From Clostridiales bacterium UBA3758 (GTDB lineage Bacteria > Bacillota > Clostridia > Oscillospirales > Oscillospiraceae), in NCBI GenBank assembly GCA_002371675.1, contig DFGE01000014.1:1-37414 (forward strand): a stretch of DNA of 37,414 nucleotides. Reading direction: 5' to 3'. A program made the translations under genes and the position numbers. Shown here one piece after another: positions 8,898 to 17,369 of the stretch; within the stretch, counting starts at the first letter, position 1, and each line of letters starts with the position of its first letter. The notes under the pieces were generated by a model, which was given only the letters and a program-made list of their open reading frames with translations, searched no databases and was not told where the DNA came from.

Positions 8898-8932
8898 TGC
8901 CGACGGACGCAAAGCGTCCGTCGGCATTTTTC
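8898..8932 (+). terminator. Intrinsic terminator after cysS
   Basis: Perfect 13-base-pair stem TGCCGACGGACGC-AAA-GCGTCCGTCGGCA followed by TTTTTCTT. It ends the long run that begins with the two-component genes. Confidence 0.95.
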
Positions 8933-8973
8933 TTCCCGTCTTCCCGGATTTCCGCTCGAAAAGAGGAAATAAC

Positions 8974-9004
8974 TGGTGCATTTCACCGCGCCCTGTGATA
9001 CAAT
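8974..9004 (+). promoter_or_regulatory. Extended -10 promoter for the membrane protein/flavoprotein pair
   Basis: TGATACAAT (8996-9004) is an extended -10 (TG-n-TACAAT). The -35 region at the expected distance (TGGTGC or nearby) is poor, typical for extended -10 promoters. It lies 58 bases before the ATG at 9062, with a GC hairpin between. Confidence 0.55.
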
Positions 9005-9019
9005 GTTTTTATTCATATA

Positions 9020-9037
9020 CCCCCGGCCGTCCGGGGG
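9020..9037 (+). other. Short GC-rich hairpin in the 5' leader
   Basis: Perfect inverted repeat CCCCCGG-CCGT-CCGGGGG, 25 bases before the start codon and just upstream of the GGGAGG ribosome site. It has no T-tract, so it is not a terminator. It may stabilise the messenger or affect ribosome access (inference). Confidence 0.5.
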
Positions 9038-9061
9038 ACTGTGTCGGGAGGATCCGTTTCC

Positions 9062-10606
9062 ATGCAGCAGCTCTTTGCAGGCAAACCGAAGCTGCCTGTT
9101 TTTCTCTTAACGCTCTATCTCTGGGGCGTCGTCACCTGTCAGGCGCTGTCGTACGATCTGCCTCATACACTGTGGATCGCGATAGCCTCGCTGCCCGCTG
9201 CGTTTCTGCTCTCCGCGCTTGCTCTGGGTCTGCTCGACAGGCTGCTCTATCCTGCGTCCGGCCGCAAGCGCGAAACGAGGCGCGCCCTGCGCCCGCAGGT
9301 TTTTGCCGTGCTCGTGTTTTTCGCCACGCTCGCTGCGCTCCTGCTCTGGTTTATTCATATGCAGCGCTACTTCAGTTTCGGAATGGACAACGCGCTGCAG
9401 CTGCGCCAGGCGCGCGGGCTCGAGCCCTATAACGACTGGCATCCCGTCATCCATACGCTGCTGTTCTTCACGCTCCCGGTGAAGTTGGGACTTGAGGAGC
9501 ACGGCATCGTCCTGCTGCAGATCCTCTATTTTTCGGCGGCCTTCGCCTATCTTATGCTCGTTCTCCATGAGAGCGGCTGCCCGCGCTTTCTGCTGGGTCT
9601 GTCGCTCGCGTTCGTCGTCCTTGATGAGCTCATCTGGGTTTTCCTCTGCTCCCCCTTCAAGGACAACGCTATGATGATCTTCATCATGCTTCTAACGGCC
9701 TTCACAATCCGCATCCTCTGCTCCGGCGGCGCATGGCTGGACGCCCCGCTGCACCTCCTCCTCTATGCCGTATGTGCGACGCTGGCGCTGAAAATGCGGC
9801 ACAACGCCGTGCTGTACGTCGCGCCTTCCGTGCTGATCACACTCTTCAGCCTGGTGAAAAAATGGCGCACGCGCCTGCTCGCAGCCGCGGCGATCCTGCT
9901 CTGCCTGCTCGCGCTGAAGGGTCTGTATGCCGCGCTTGACGTGCGCTCTCCCGACCAGCGCAGGGTGGAAACCCTCGGCCTGCCGCTCACCATCTGGTGC
10001 AATGTGATGCAGGACGCGCCCGAAGCGCTCCCGGAGGATACGCAGGATATTCTCTATCGCTTTGCCACCGCGGAGCAATACCGCACGCTGTACTATCCCG
10101 GCAGCTTCAACTCCATCAAGTTCACCGGCGTCGTGGATGTCAAAGCGATCGACGCGCTCGGCTACGGAGATGCGCTGCGCATCACGCTGCAATGCTTCCG
10201 CTGCGCGCCGCGGCAATCCTGGTCGGCGCTTCTCAAGCTGACGCGGATGGTATGGGGCGTGACAGATCTCTACCCGAACACAGAGAATTTCGGTCTGCTC
10301 GCGCAGAGCGGAGGGCTCTTCGAGACGCTCAAGATTCTGTTCAAGGGCACGGCCAACCTGCTCTTTGGCTCGCTTGGTCTGCAGATGCTCGTGCTGCTCG
10401 CCGTCGCGCTGGCGCTGCTGCGCCGCAGGCGCATCGCATTTCTCTATATCCTGCCCATCTTTTGCCACAATTTCGGCACGATGCTGCTGCTCAGCGGCTG
10501 GGACTGGCGCTTTTTTATCTACGCCCTGCCGATCTTCGCACCAACGCTCTTCCTCATGCTGCGTGATGAGCGTACTTTTCCCGATACCGGAGGAGGAAAA
10601 CCATGA
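9062..10606 (+). CDS. Polytopic membrane protein, GT-C/DUF6020-like
   Basis: A 514-residue protein with about ten or more hydrophobic helices and short basic loops. An extracytoplasmic-type motif near residue 115-140 includes FGMDNALQLRQARG and YNDWHPVIHT; acidic residues and a His in the first loops are typical of GT-C lipid-linked sugar transferases, and the pattern resembles the DUF6020 family. No enzymatic activity can be assigned. Start chosen at ATG 9062 with GGGAGGA 10 bases upstream; an in-frame GTG at 9041 is possible but has no ribosome site. The stop overlaps the next gene in ATGA, implying a joint function. Confidence 0.7.
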   Translation: MQQLFAGKPKLPVFLLTLYLWGVVTCQALSYDLPHTLWIAIASLPAAFLLSALALGLLDRLLYPASGRKRETRRALRPQVFAVLVFFATLAALLLWFIHMQRYFSFGMDNALQLRQARGLEPYNDWHPVIHTLLFFTLPVKLGLEEHGIVLLQILYFSAAFAYLMLVLHESGCPRFLLGLSLAFVVLDELIWVFLCSPFKDNAMMIFIMLLTAFTIRILCSGGAWLDAPLHLLLYAVCATLALKMRHNAVLYVAPSVLITLFSLVKKWRTRLLAAAAILLCLLALKGLYAALDVRSPDQRRVETLGLPLTIWCNVMQDAPEALPEDTQDILYRFATAEQYRTLYYPGSFNSIKFTGVVDVKAIDALGYGDALRITLQCFRCAPRQSWSALLKLTRMVWGVTDLYPNTENFGLLAQSGGLFETLKILFKGTANLLFGSLGLQMLVLLAVALALLRRRRIAFLYILPIFCHNFGTMLLLSGWDWRFFIYALPIFAPTLFLMLRDERTFPDTGGGKP

Positions 10607-12168
10607 AAAAGGTTATCATCATCGGAGCCGGTCCCGCCGGCATCACTGCGGGCTACGAACTGCTGCGGCAGTCGAAGGACTACGAGATTGAAATCCTGGA
10701 GGAGGCGCAGGTCGTCGGCGGCATCTCCCGCACCGTGGCACACAATGGCAACCGCATGGACATCGGCGGACACCGCTTCTTCTCCAAGGACGAGCGCGTT
10801 ACCAAATGGTGGGACAGACTCATGCCCATGCAGGGCGCGCCGGCCTATGACGACAAGAAGCTCGGTCGGGAGAAGTCCCTCGCCGCGGGCGGCCCCGACC
10901 CGGAGCGGGACGACCGCGTCATGCTTCTGCGCCAGCGCGTCTCGCGCATTTATTATAAAAAGAAGTTCTTCGACTATCCGGTCAAGATGAACGCCAACAC
11001 CATCAAGAACATGGGCTTCGGCACCACCTTGCTGGCCGGCTTCAGTTACCTCGGCTCGACCATCATCAAGAACCCGGAGGACTCGCTGGAGAATTTCTAC
11101 ATCAACCGCTTCGGCCGCAAGCTCTACTCCATGTTTTTCGAGGGCTACACCGAGAAGCTCTGGGGGCGGCACCCGCGCGAGATCTCCGCGGACTGGGGCG
11201 CGCAGCGCGTCAAGGGTCTCTCGATCCTCGCCATACTCAAGGACATTCTCGGCAAAGCCATCCCCGGCAACAAAAAGCGCAAGGTAGAGACCTCGCTGAT
11301 CGAGGAGTTCAGCTATCCGAAGTTCGGCCCAGGCCAGCTCTGGGAGACCGCCGCGGAGGAATATCAGAGGATGGGCGGCAAGCTCACAATGGGCGCGAAG
11401 GTCGTCGCGCTCGCGGCGGAAGGCGGGAGGCTTCGTTCCGTCACCTATGAGACGGCGGACGGCGAACGCGTGACGCGCGAGGCGGATCTCGTGATATCCT
11501 CCATGCCGCTCAAGGATCTCGTCGCCGCGCTCGGCGACGCGCCCGCGGACGTGCAGCGCATCGCTGACGGCCTCCCCTACCGCGACTTTGTGACCGTCGG
11601 CCTGCTGGTCGACCGGCTGAACCTCAAGAACGAGACCGCCATCAAGACCCTCGGCAACATCGTTCCGGACTGCTGGATCTACGTGCAGGACACCGGCGTC
11701 AAGCTCGGCCGTATCCAGATTTTCAACAACTGGTCGCCCTACATGGTCAAGGACCCGGACAACAGCGTCTGGATCGGCCTGGAATACTTCTGCACGGAGG
11801 GCGATTCCTTCTGGTGCGGCAGCGACGAGGACTGGCGTGCGCGCGGCGTGCGGGAGCTCGTCGCCATGGGTGTGCTGGACGAGGGGCAGCCGGTGCGCGA
11901 TTTCCATGTGGAGAAGGTCAAGAAAGCCTATCCCGCGTATTTTGACACCTACGCCGAGATCGACCGCCTGGTCGACTATCTCAACAGCTACGAGAACCTT
12001 TACTGCGTCGGGCGCAACGGCCAGCACCGCTACAACAACATGGATCACTCCATGGCCACGTCGTTCGAGGCGGTAAAAAACATCCTCAGCGGCACGGCAG
12101 ACAAGAGCAACATCTGGTCGGTCAACACCGAACAGGAATACCATGAGGAGAAAGAGGCGAAGAGCTGA
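10603..12168 (+). CDS. FAD-dependent NAD(P)-binding oxidoreductase, Glf/protoporphyrinogen-oxidase-like
   Basis: A 521-residue flavoprotein. The N-terminal Rossmann fingerprint is VIIIGAGPAGITAGYELL (4-21) with an acidic residue closing the second strand, followed by GGISRTV and a GGHRFFSKD segment seen in UDP-galactopyranose mutase-like and amine-oxidase-like enzymes. Near the C-terminus, CVGRNGQHRYNNMDHSM matches the second FAD-contacting region of this superfamily. It is translationally coupled to the preceding membrane protein, suggesting modification of a sugar or lipid destined for the cell surface (inference). The substrate is unknown; it need not be a mutase. Confidence 0.8.
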   Translation: MKKVIIIGAGPAGITAGYELLRQSKDYEIEILEEAQVVGGISRTVAHNGNRMDIGGHRFFSKDERVTKWWDRLMPMQGAPAYDDKKLGREKSLAAGGPDPERDDRVMLLRQRVSRIYYKKKFFDYPVKMNANTIKNMGFGTTLLAGFSYLGSTIIKNPEDSLENFYINRFGRKLYSMFFEGYTEKLWGRHPREISADWGAQRVKGLSILAILKDILGKAIPGNKKRKVETSLIEEFSYPKFGPGQLWETAAEEYQRMGGKLTMGAKVVALAAEGGRLRSVTYETADGERVTREADLVISSMPLKDLVAALGDAPADVQRIADGLPYRDFVTVGLLVDRLNLKNETAIKTLGNIVPDCWIYVQDTGVKLGRIQIFNNWSPYMVKDPDNSVWIGLEYFCTEGDSFWCGSDEDWRARGVRELVAMGVLDEGQPVRDFHVEKVKKAYPAYFDTYAEIDRLVDYLNSYENLYCVGRNGQHRYNNMDHSMATSFEAVKNILSGTADKSNIWSVNTEQEYHEEKEAKS

Positions 12169-12186
12169 ACTTCTCCGCATACAGAA

Positions 12187-12217
12187 AACCCGGGGCAGCC
12201 GCTGGCTGCCCCGGGTT
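12187..12217. terminator. Bidirectional terminator between convergent genes
   Basis: Perfect 14-base-pair stem AACCCGGGGCAGCC-GCT-GGCTGCCCCGGGTT. On the minus strand it is followed by a T-rich TTCTGT tail; on the plus strand the tail is poorer. It serves the flavoprotein gene and the DUF1002 gene that converge here. Confidence 0.85.
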
Positions 12218-12236
12218 GATGTTCTGATGAATCCTA

Positions 12237-13109
12237 TCACAGGCCGATGATATCCTTGATGCGCTCGAAGAAGCTCTTGACGGATTCGACGACCTTCCTC
12301 ACCGTCTGCACGAAGCCGACGACCTGGCTCTTGGCGCCGGAGAGCTTGCGCAGCGTCTCCTGCACCTCCTCAACACGGCCCTTCAAGCCGTCCGTGTCCA
12401 GCTTTTCCAGCTGGCGGCAGAGGTCGATAAGCTGTTGGATCTGATTATCGGTGAGATTGACGCTGTACTCCCTCGCGATGGCGATGATCTGATCCTTGAG
12501 CTCCTGATCCGTCATGTTGCGCGTCTCATCGAGCATGAGCTTGAGGTCGTTGACGATGGACATACTGTCCATATTGCCGACTTCCTCGGCGAGCTCGCCC
12601 GTGACGGTGAGCTCCTGGGTGGAGACGGCCTTGGCCAGCTCGCTCAGCTTCTGGCCGGTCATGTCCTCATAGGCCTTGTAGACGCCGGTGAGCGCCGCGG
12701 TGCCGCTGACGGCAAAGGGCGCGGCCACGATGATCTTCGCGTCCGTGATGCCGGCGGTGGCGAGCGCGCTGAGGTACATCTCCGGCGTGCACCAGCTGAT
12801 GTTCGCGGTGCTGACGTTCATGCCGGAGCCGGCCGGCAGCAGCTCCACATACACGCAGGAGATGGAGCGCGTGCCGATCACGCTGGCGTCCACATAGCCC
12901 TCGAGATACTGCCGCTCCTCCTGGTTGGTGACGCGCAGCTCAATGACGCTGCCGCGCGTGACGCCGAAGTTCTGGTAAACGGCCGCGACCTGCTCCTCCG
13001 TAAGGTCGGCGCCGATAACGGCGCGGCTCTGGTTCAGCTCGGCGAAGGCCGCGGTCGAGAGGCTCAAGACCAGCACCAGCGCGAGCAAAATCGAAATGAT
13101 TTTCTTCAT
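12237..13109 (-). CDS. Secreted DUF1002 protein
   Basis: A 290-residue protein with a clear Sec signal peptide (MKKIISILLALVLVLSLSTAAFA, residues 1-23, cut after AFA). The mature part begins with the DUF1002 pattern RAVIGADLTEEQ..AVYQ.FG and contains ISCVYVELLPAGSGMNVST and an internal ITDAKIIVAAPFAVSGTAAL segment. The C-terminal third is helical, with alternating charged residues. B. subtilis YpuA belongs to this family; its role is not known to me. Start chosen at ATG with AGGAGGGAAGCC just before it; an in-frame ATG five codons upstream has no ribosome site. Monocistronic. Confidence 0.85.
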   Translation of the reverse strand: MKKIISILLALVLVLSLSTAAFAELNQSRAVIGADLTEEQVAAVYQNFGVTRGSVIELRVTNQEERQYLEGYVDASVIGTRSISCVYVELLPAGSGMNVSTANISWCTPEMYLSALATAGITDAKIIVAAPFAVSGTAALTGVYKAYEDMTGQKLSELAKAVSTQELTVTGELAEEVGNMDSMSIVNDLKLMLDETRNMTDQELKDQIIAIAREYSVNLTDNQIQQLIDLCRQLEKLDTDGLKGRVEEVQETLRKLSGAKSQVVGFVQTVRKVVESVKSFFERIKDIIGL

Positions 13110-13301
13110 GGCTTCCCTCCTCATTGAAAATAGTCCATTCGCAGCGGGCTGCGGGAATTGTTACGGTGCATCCTTTCGGATACCGGGATGTTAGCACAAA
13201 GTCGCCGGAAAGGAAAGGCTTTTCGCCAAACTTAAGAATGTTTAATAAATCCCGACGCATAATCGGAACCGATTTTTGTAAGTTTATGCACTGCAATTAT
13301 C

Positions 13302-13330
13302 TTGACGCTGGCTTTCCCGAAGACTATACT
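13302..13330 (+). promoter_or_regulatory. Sigma-A promoter of nagB
   Basis: TTGACG (13302-13307), 17-base spacer, TATACT (13325-13330); 32 bases later comes the nagB ATG with AAAGGAGG. Near-consensus, so nagB is probably strongly expressed unless repressed. No obvious GntR-type operator palindrome is seen. Confidence 0.85.
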
Positions 13331-13362
13331 AAAGACACCAAAATCTGCAAAGGAGGCAGTCT

Positions 13363-14097
13363 ATGAAAGTCATAGTCGCTCAGAACGAAACCGAACTCTT
13401 CCGCCTGGCCGCCGATCTGGTCGAGGCAGAGGTCCGCGCCGATCCGGCTTGCTGCCTGGGTCTGGCGACCGGCTCCAGCCCGGTCGGGATGTACAAGGAG
13501 CTCGCCCGCCGCTGCCGCGAGGAGGGCCTGGATTTCTCCAAGGTCTCTTCCGTGAACCTCGACGAGTATGCCGGTCTCCCCGGCGAGCACGACCAGAGCT
13601 ACCGCTACTTTATGAATAACGAGCTGTTTGACCACATCAATATCGACAAGGCCAACACCTACGTTGCCAAGGGCGTGGGCGACATTGAGGAGAACCTCCG
13701 CGAGTTCCGCGCGGTGATCGCGAGCAAAACGCGTGCCATCCAGGTGCTCGGCATCGGCCCCGACGGTCATATCGCCTTCAATGAGCCGGGCGAGCAGCTC
13801 TATTATCACGCTCACCGCGAGACGCTTGACGAGAGCACCATTGACGCCAACGCCCGCTTCTTCGCCAGCCGGGACGACGTGCCCCGCGAGGCGCTCACCA
13901 TGGGCATCGGCGAGATCATGGAGGCCAAAAAGCTCCTGACCATCATTGGAGGCTCCCGCAAGGAGGCCGCAGCAACGAAGCTGCTGCTCACCGACGAGAT
14001 CACCACGGCCTGCCCTGTCACGATGATCAAGGTCCATCCCGATTCCACCGTTCTGCTCACCAAAGAGCTCGCAGACAAGATCGGCTACAAGGGATAA
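13363..14097 (+). CDS. Glucosamine-6-phosphate deaminase NagB
   Basis: A 244-residue enzyme converting glucosamine-6-phosphate to fructose-6-phosphate and ammonia in amino-sugar catabolism. Diagnostic segments are LGLATGSSPVGMYKEL (phosphate-binding), NLDEYAGL (catalytic Asp), and GIGPDGHIAFNEPG (catalytic His loop). The length is normal. It stands alone between a strong promoter and a strong terminator, with no nagA or transporter beside it. Confidence 0.96.
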   Translation: MKVIVAQNETELFRLAADLVEAEVRADPACCLGLATGSSPVGMYKELARRCREEGLDFSKVSSVNLDEYAGLPGEHDQSYRYFMNNELFDHINIDKANTYVAKGVGDIEENLREFRAVIASKTRAIQVLGIGPDGHIAFNEPGEQLYYHAHRETLDESTIDANARFFASRDDVPREALTMGIGEIMEAKKLLTIIGGSRKEAAATKLLLTDEITTACPVTMIKVHPDSTVLLTKELADKIGYKG

Positions 14098-14142
14098 CCC
14101 CCCCAGCGGTCAAGCTGCAGCCGCACACAATATTCGATCGGC

Positions 14143-14173
14143 AAAACCGGCTCCGCCAAGCGGAGCCGGTTTT
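14143..14173 (+). terminator. Intrinsic terminator after nagB
   Basis: Perfect 14-base-pair stem AAAACCGGCTCCGC-CAA-GCGGAGCCGGTTTT. Its tail runs directly into the TTATGTTAAC repeats. Confidence 0.92.
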
Positions 14174-14175
14174 TG

Positions 14176-14315
14176 TTATGTTAACATATGCATGAATTAT
14201 GTTAATATTATTATGTTAACAAACTATCCGAATCTATTCTGTATTTTATGAATCGTAGAATTGTCCCTTTCCGCATTTCAAAAGTATTATGTTAACCGTC
14301 AAAAATTATGTAAAC
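14176..14315. repeat. Cluster of TTATGTTAAC direct repeats
   Basis: Five copies of a 10-base unit in 140 AT-rich bases: TTATGTTAAC at 14176, 14211 and 14287, TTATGTTAAT at 14197, and TTATGTAAAC at 14306. The unit contains the palindrome GTTAAC. The last copy overlaps the stop codon of the radical SAM gene. The start-to-start spacings are 21, 14, 76 and 19 bases. Could be a protein-binding cluster or a remnant of slipped duplication; see findings. Confidence 0.7.
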
Positions 14316-15136
14316 CTCGTCCGATAACCGCATCTGCGGCACAGTTCCTCCACGGCGCGCCGCCGCGAGAAGCCCTCGTAGATCGCCCTTGCACGCGGGG
14401 AGGCGAGGATCTCATCCAACTCCTGCGTGAAGAGATTGCCGAGGGGAATGTCGCCCTCATGGTCGAGGCAGCAGGGTACAACAGTGCCGTCGCAGAGCAC
14501 GCCGATCTGATTGCGCAGCCCGTAACAGAAGCAGCGCTCTCCTCTGTCCGGCGCGTCGAGATCCGGCCAGTCAAAGCGCTCGCCGGGGTCGAGCCAGATG
14601 CGCTCCGCGAGCTTCCAGCCGTTCCGGCTCTTCTCCCAGGGCAGCGGGAAGCAGGCCTCCAGCCTTTCCCGGATCGCCGGATTCAGCGTCTCGAGTCCGC
14701 CCCGGTTCCACAGTCTCAGCTCGCAGAACACGCCTTTTTCCGCAGCTTTCCGGGCAAAGGCGAGGCAGCCGGAGAGATAGCCCTCCAGCTCGCCGCCGGG
14801 GTTGGCCTCGAAGGACTGGAGGGAAATGCTCACCTTGCGCAGGCGCTCCGCCGCGAGCAGCAGCTCTCCCCGCTCCGGCAGCAGGCTGCCGTTTGTGGTG
14901 ATCATGCAGGCGAAGCCCAGCTCCCCTGCGATGCGCAGCAGTGCGCCAAGCTCCGGGTGCAGCAGCGGCTCGCCGAGGAGATGAAAATACAGATAGTCCG
15001 TGTGCCTGCGCAGTTTCCCTGCCAGCAGCCGGAACTCCTCCACACTCAAAAAGCGCCGCGCGCGCCTCGTCCCCGGGCAGAAGCTGCAGTTCAGGTTGCA
15101 GATATTTGTGATCTCCAAATAGGCCTTTTGCAGCAT
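14306..15136 (-). CDS. Radical SAM/SPASM-type protein of unknown substrate
   Basis: A 276-residue protein. The radical-SAM cluster motif CxxxCxxC is in CNLNCSFC (residues 13-20), followed by the GEPLLHPEL and TTNGSLL segments typical of the TIM-barrel core. The C-terminal region has clustered cysteines (RCFCYGLRNQIGVLC, VPCCLDHEGDIPLGN, ELCRRCGY), as in SPASM domains that bind an extra iron-sulfur cluster. SPASM proteins modify peptides or enzymes, but no precursor-like small gene is seen beside it. The start follows GGAGGGAAT. The stop codon lies inside a TTATGTTAAC-type repeat, and nagB converges on it. Confidence 0.85.
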   Translation of the reverse strand: MLQKAYLEITNICNLNCSFCPGTRRARRFLSVEEFRLLAGKLRRHTDYLYFHLLGEPLLHPELGALLRIAGELGFACMITTNGSLLPERGELLLAAERLRKVSISLQSFEANPGGELEGYLSGCLAFARKAAEKGVFCELRLWNRGGLETLNPAIRERLEACFPLPWEKSRNGWKLAERIWLDPGERFDWPDLDAPDRGERCFCYGLRNQIGVLCDGTVVPCCLDHEGDIPLGNLFTQELDEILASPRARAIYEGFSRRRAVEELCRRCGYRTRFT

Positions 15137-15215
15137 ATTCCCTCCACTCGTGCTTATTTTTCTTTAATGATTTATGCCATATCCCCCACCAGGTGAGAAT
15201 TTGGCATGTATAAAA

Positions 15216-15246
15216 GCGCCGCACCCGGCTTTTTCGGGTGCGGCGC
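15216..15246 (-). terminator. Intrinsic terminator after ybaB
   Basis: A 12-base-pair stem GCGCCGCACCCG/CGGGTGCGGCGC with a 7-base loop; on the minus strand it is followed by TTTTATAC. It separates the dnaX-ybaB unit from the radical SAM gene. Confidence 0.9.
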
Positions 15247-15252
15247 CGCAGC

Positions 15253-15597
15253 TCAGAAGAGGCCGGGGAAACCGCCCATGCCGCCCTGCAGCTTGGACAT
15301 GGCCGTGTTGGTCGCGTCGTCGGCCTTTTTGATTGCGCCGTTGACCGCCGCGAGGACCAGATCCTGCAGCATTTCGACGTCCTCGGGATCTACGACCTGG
15401 GGGTCGATCTCGATGGACTTGAACTCGCGCGTGCCGCTGATCGCCGCCTTGACGGCGCCGCCGCCTGCGGTGAACTCAAACACGCTGGATTCCAGCTCCT
15501 GCTGCATCTTCAGAAATTCCTGCTGCATCCGCTGGGCCTGCTTCATCATGTTTGCCTGATTACCGGGCATTCCGCCGCGAAATCCGCCTTTTGCCAT
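15253..15597 (-). CDS. YbaB/EbfC-family nucleoid-associated protein
   Basis: A 114-residue small DNA-binding protein. Gly- and Met-rich N-terminus, helical segment MMKQAQRMQQEFLKMQQEL, then the conserved FTAGGGAVKAAISGTREFKSIEIDP strand region and LQDLVLAAVNGAIKKAD helix. The usual Firmicutes order dnaX-ybaB-recR is kept for the first two genes only; recR is absent here. Confidence 0.92.
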   Translation of the reverse strand: MAKGGFRGGMPGNQANMMKQAQRMQQEFLKMQQELESSVFEFTAGGGAVKAAISGTREFKSIEIDPQVVDPEDVEMLQDLVLAAVNGAIKKADDATNTAMSKLQGGMGGFPGLF

Positions 15598-15663
15598 AAC
15601 TGTTCTCCTATCCGCCGTGTCCGGCTGTAATACTTGATCTATTTCTCAGCACAGCGCTGAAAT

Positions 15664-17343
15664 TTACTCGTTGATAAACTGGACTTCCTTGAACCTGCGA
15701 AGCTCCTCAATGTCACGCTGCTGGTGCTGTTGGGGCTTCAGCTCGCGGATCAGCGCGCGCATCGGCCGTCCGGCCGCTTCCCGTGCGGCCTCCGCAAAGA
15801 GCTGCAGGATCTCCTGCCGGTTGAAGCGGCTGTACAGAAAGCCCGGGACGACCTCCAGCCAGAGGCAGTCCCCTTCCGTGACGCCGGAGACCTTGCTGCG
15901 CTCTCCGAGGGAGACGCGCAGATCGCGCGGCAGGCGCGCCGCGATCTTCTCGCAGACCGCAGGCCAGATCTCCGCAGACGCGGACGGGGCCGCGGGCGGC
16001 TCCTCCGGCTTCGGATCGGGCACAGGCGCGGCGGACTGAGCCGGTCGGTCATAAGCTGCGATCTCGTCCTCCGGCTGATCCTCGTGGAAGACGGCCGGCA
16101 GCTCATCGTCTTCCTCCGCAGCGGGCTCGTCCAGATCGTCCTCGTGCTCCTCACGGCGAGGCGGCGTCCGATAGAACGTCTCTTCCTCCATGGCGGGTAC
16201 GCCGTGGGCAAGCTGCTCCTCCAGCCGCGAGATCCGCGCGCGCAGGCTGCGCACGCTGTCCCCATCCGCATGCTGGCAGAGGGAGATGAGGCAGAGTTCG
16301 GCGACGGTCTTGGGATTTCCCGCCGTGCGCAGCGAGGAGAGAGAGTCCTGCAGCGTGTCGAGCGCGGCGAGGAGCTCCTCCGAGGTCATGCGCGCGGCAA
16401 AGGAGCGCAGCTGTGCTTCGGCATAACCGCCTGAAATCAGATCCTTTGCGCCGTCCGGCGCGATGTGCATCATCAGGATATCGCGAAGAAGCCCGGTGAG
16501 CTCGGTGAGCAGCGAAGCGGGGTCCTTTCCGTCCATCCACAGTCCCGCAAAGCTCTGCAGTACGGAGGGCGCGTCGTGCTTGAGGATCAGATCCAGCAGC
16601 CGCGCAATGCGGAGGTTTCCGGCCAGGCCCATCGCCGAGAACACGGCCTCCTCGTCGATCGTCTCCCGCGCGGAGCACTGGTCGAGCAGGCTCAGCGCGT
16701 CGCGCACGCCTCCATCCGCCATGCGGGCAATGAGCCCCGCGGCCTCCGGGCTGAGGCGCATCCCCTCCCTTTCGGCGATCCTGCCGAGGTAGGAGGCGAT
16801 GGTCGCCGCGTCGATGCGGTGGAAGCTGTGCCGCTGGCAGCGGGAGAGGATCGTCGCGGGAACCTTCTGCAGCTCGGTGGTGGCGAGGATGAACATCAGG
16901 TGCTCGGGCGGCTCCTCGAGGATCTTCAGCAGCGCGTTGAAAGCCGAGAGCGAGAGCATATGCACCTCGTCGATGATATACACGCGCTTTTTGACGCTGC
17001 TGGGCGAGAAGGTCGCCTCCTCGCGCAGCGCGCGGACATTGTCCACGCCGTTGTTGGACGCCGCATCCAGCTCCACCACGTCCATGACGGAGCCGTCGAG
17101 GATGCCGCGGCAGGCAGCGCAGCGCCCGCAGGGGTTACCGTCCACCGGGTGCTCGCAGTTGACCGCGCGGGCAAGGATGCGCGCGCAGGTGGTCTTGCCG
17201 GTGCCGCGGGTGCCGATGAAGAGGTAGGCGTGGGAGAGGCGGCCGGACTTGACCTGGTTCTTCAGCGTCTCGGTAATATGCTCCTGGCCGATGACCTCAT
17301 CAAAGGTCTGCGGCCTCCATTTCCGGTACAGCGCCTGATACAC
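15664..17343 (-). CDS. DNA polymerase III gamma/tau subunit DnaX
   Basis: A 559-residue clamp-loader ATPase. Walker A is GTRGTGKTT (44-52). The zinc module has Cys63, 72, 75 and 78. Walker B-type DEVHML and sensor 1 (LSRCQRH) follow, and domain III runs to about 370. An acidic, Pro-rich linker (about 390-455) leads to a small C-terminal domain, as in Firmicutes tau. The start is GTG at 17343 (MYQALYRKWRPQTF) with GGGAGG upstream; this motif fixes the start. The SRP RNA gene lies immediately upstream in the same direction. Confidence 0.95.
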   Translation of the reverse strand: MYQALYRKWRPQTFDEVIGQEHITETLKNQVKSGRLSHAYLFIGTRGTGKTTCARILARAVNCEHPVDGNPCGRCAACRGILDGSVMDVVELDAASNNGVDNVRALREEATFSPSSVKKRVYIIDEVHMLSLSAFNALLKILEEPPEHLMFILATTELQKVPATILSRCQRHSFHRIDAATIASYLGRIAEREGMRLSPEAAGLIARMADGGVRDALSLLDQCSARETIDEEAVFSAMGLAGNLRIARLLDLILKHDAPSVLQSFAGLWMDGKDPASLLTELTGLLRDILMMHIAPDGAKDLISGGYAEAQLRSFAARMTSEELLAALDTLQDSLSSLRTAGNPKTVAELCLISLCQHADGDSVRSLRARISRLEEQLAHGVPAMEEETFYRTPPRREEHEDDLDEPAAEEDDELPAVFHEDQPEDEIAAYDRPAQSAAPVPDPKPEEPPAAPSASAEIWPAVCEKIAARLPRDLRVSLGERSKVSGVTEGDCLWLEVVPGFLYSRFNRQEILQLFAEAAREAAGRPMRALIRELKPQQHQQRDIEELRRFKEVQFINE

Positions 17344-17369
17344 GGCTTCGCCTCCCTAATAAAAACTGT

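Noticed and set aside
13216..13229. Third copy of the hairpin element
   Set aside because: Only AGGCTTTTCGCC matches; there is no pairing arm or flanking inverted end.
15664..17343. Programmed frameshift in dnaX
   Set aside because: The only A-rich slippery-like run (GTCAAAAAGCG) lies early in the ATPase domain and is normal coding for Val-Lys-Lys-Arg; no gamma-type site was found.
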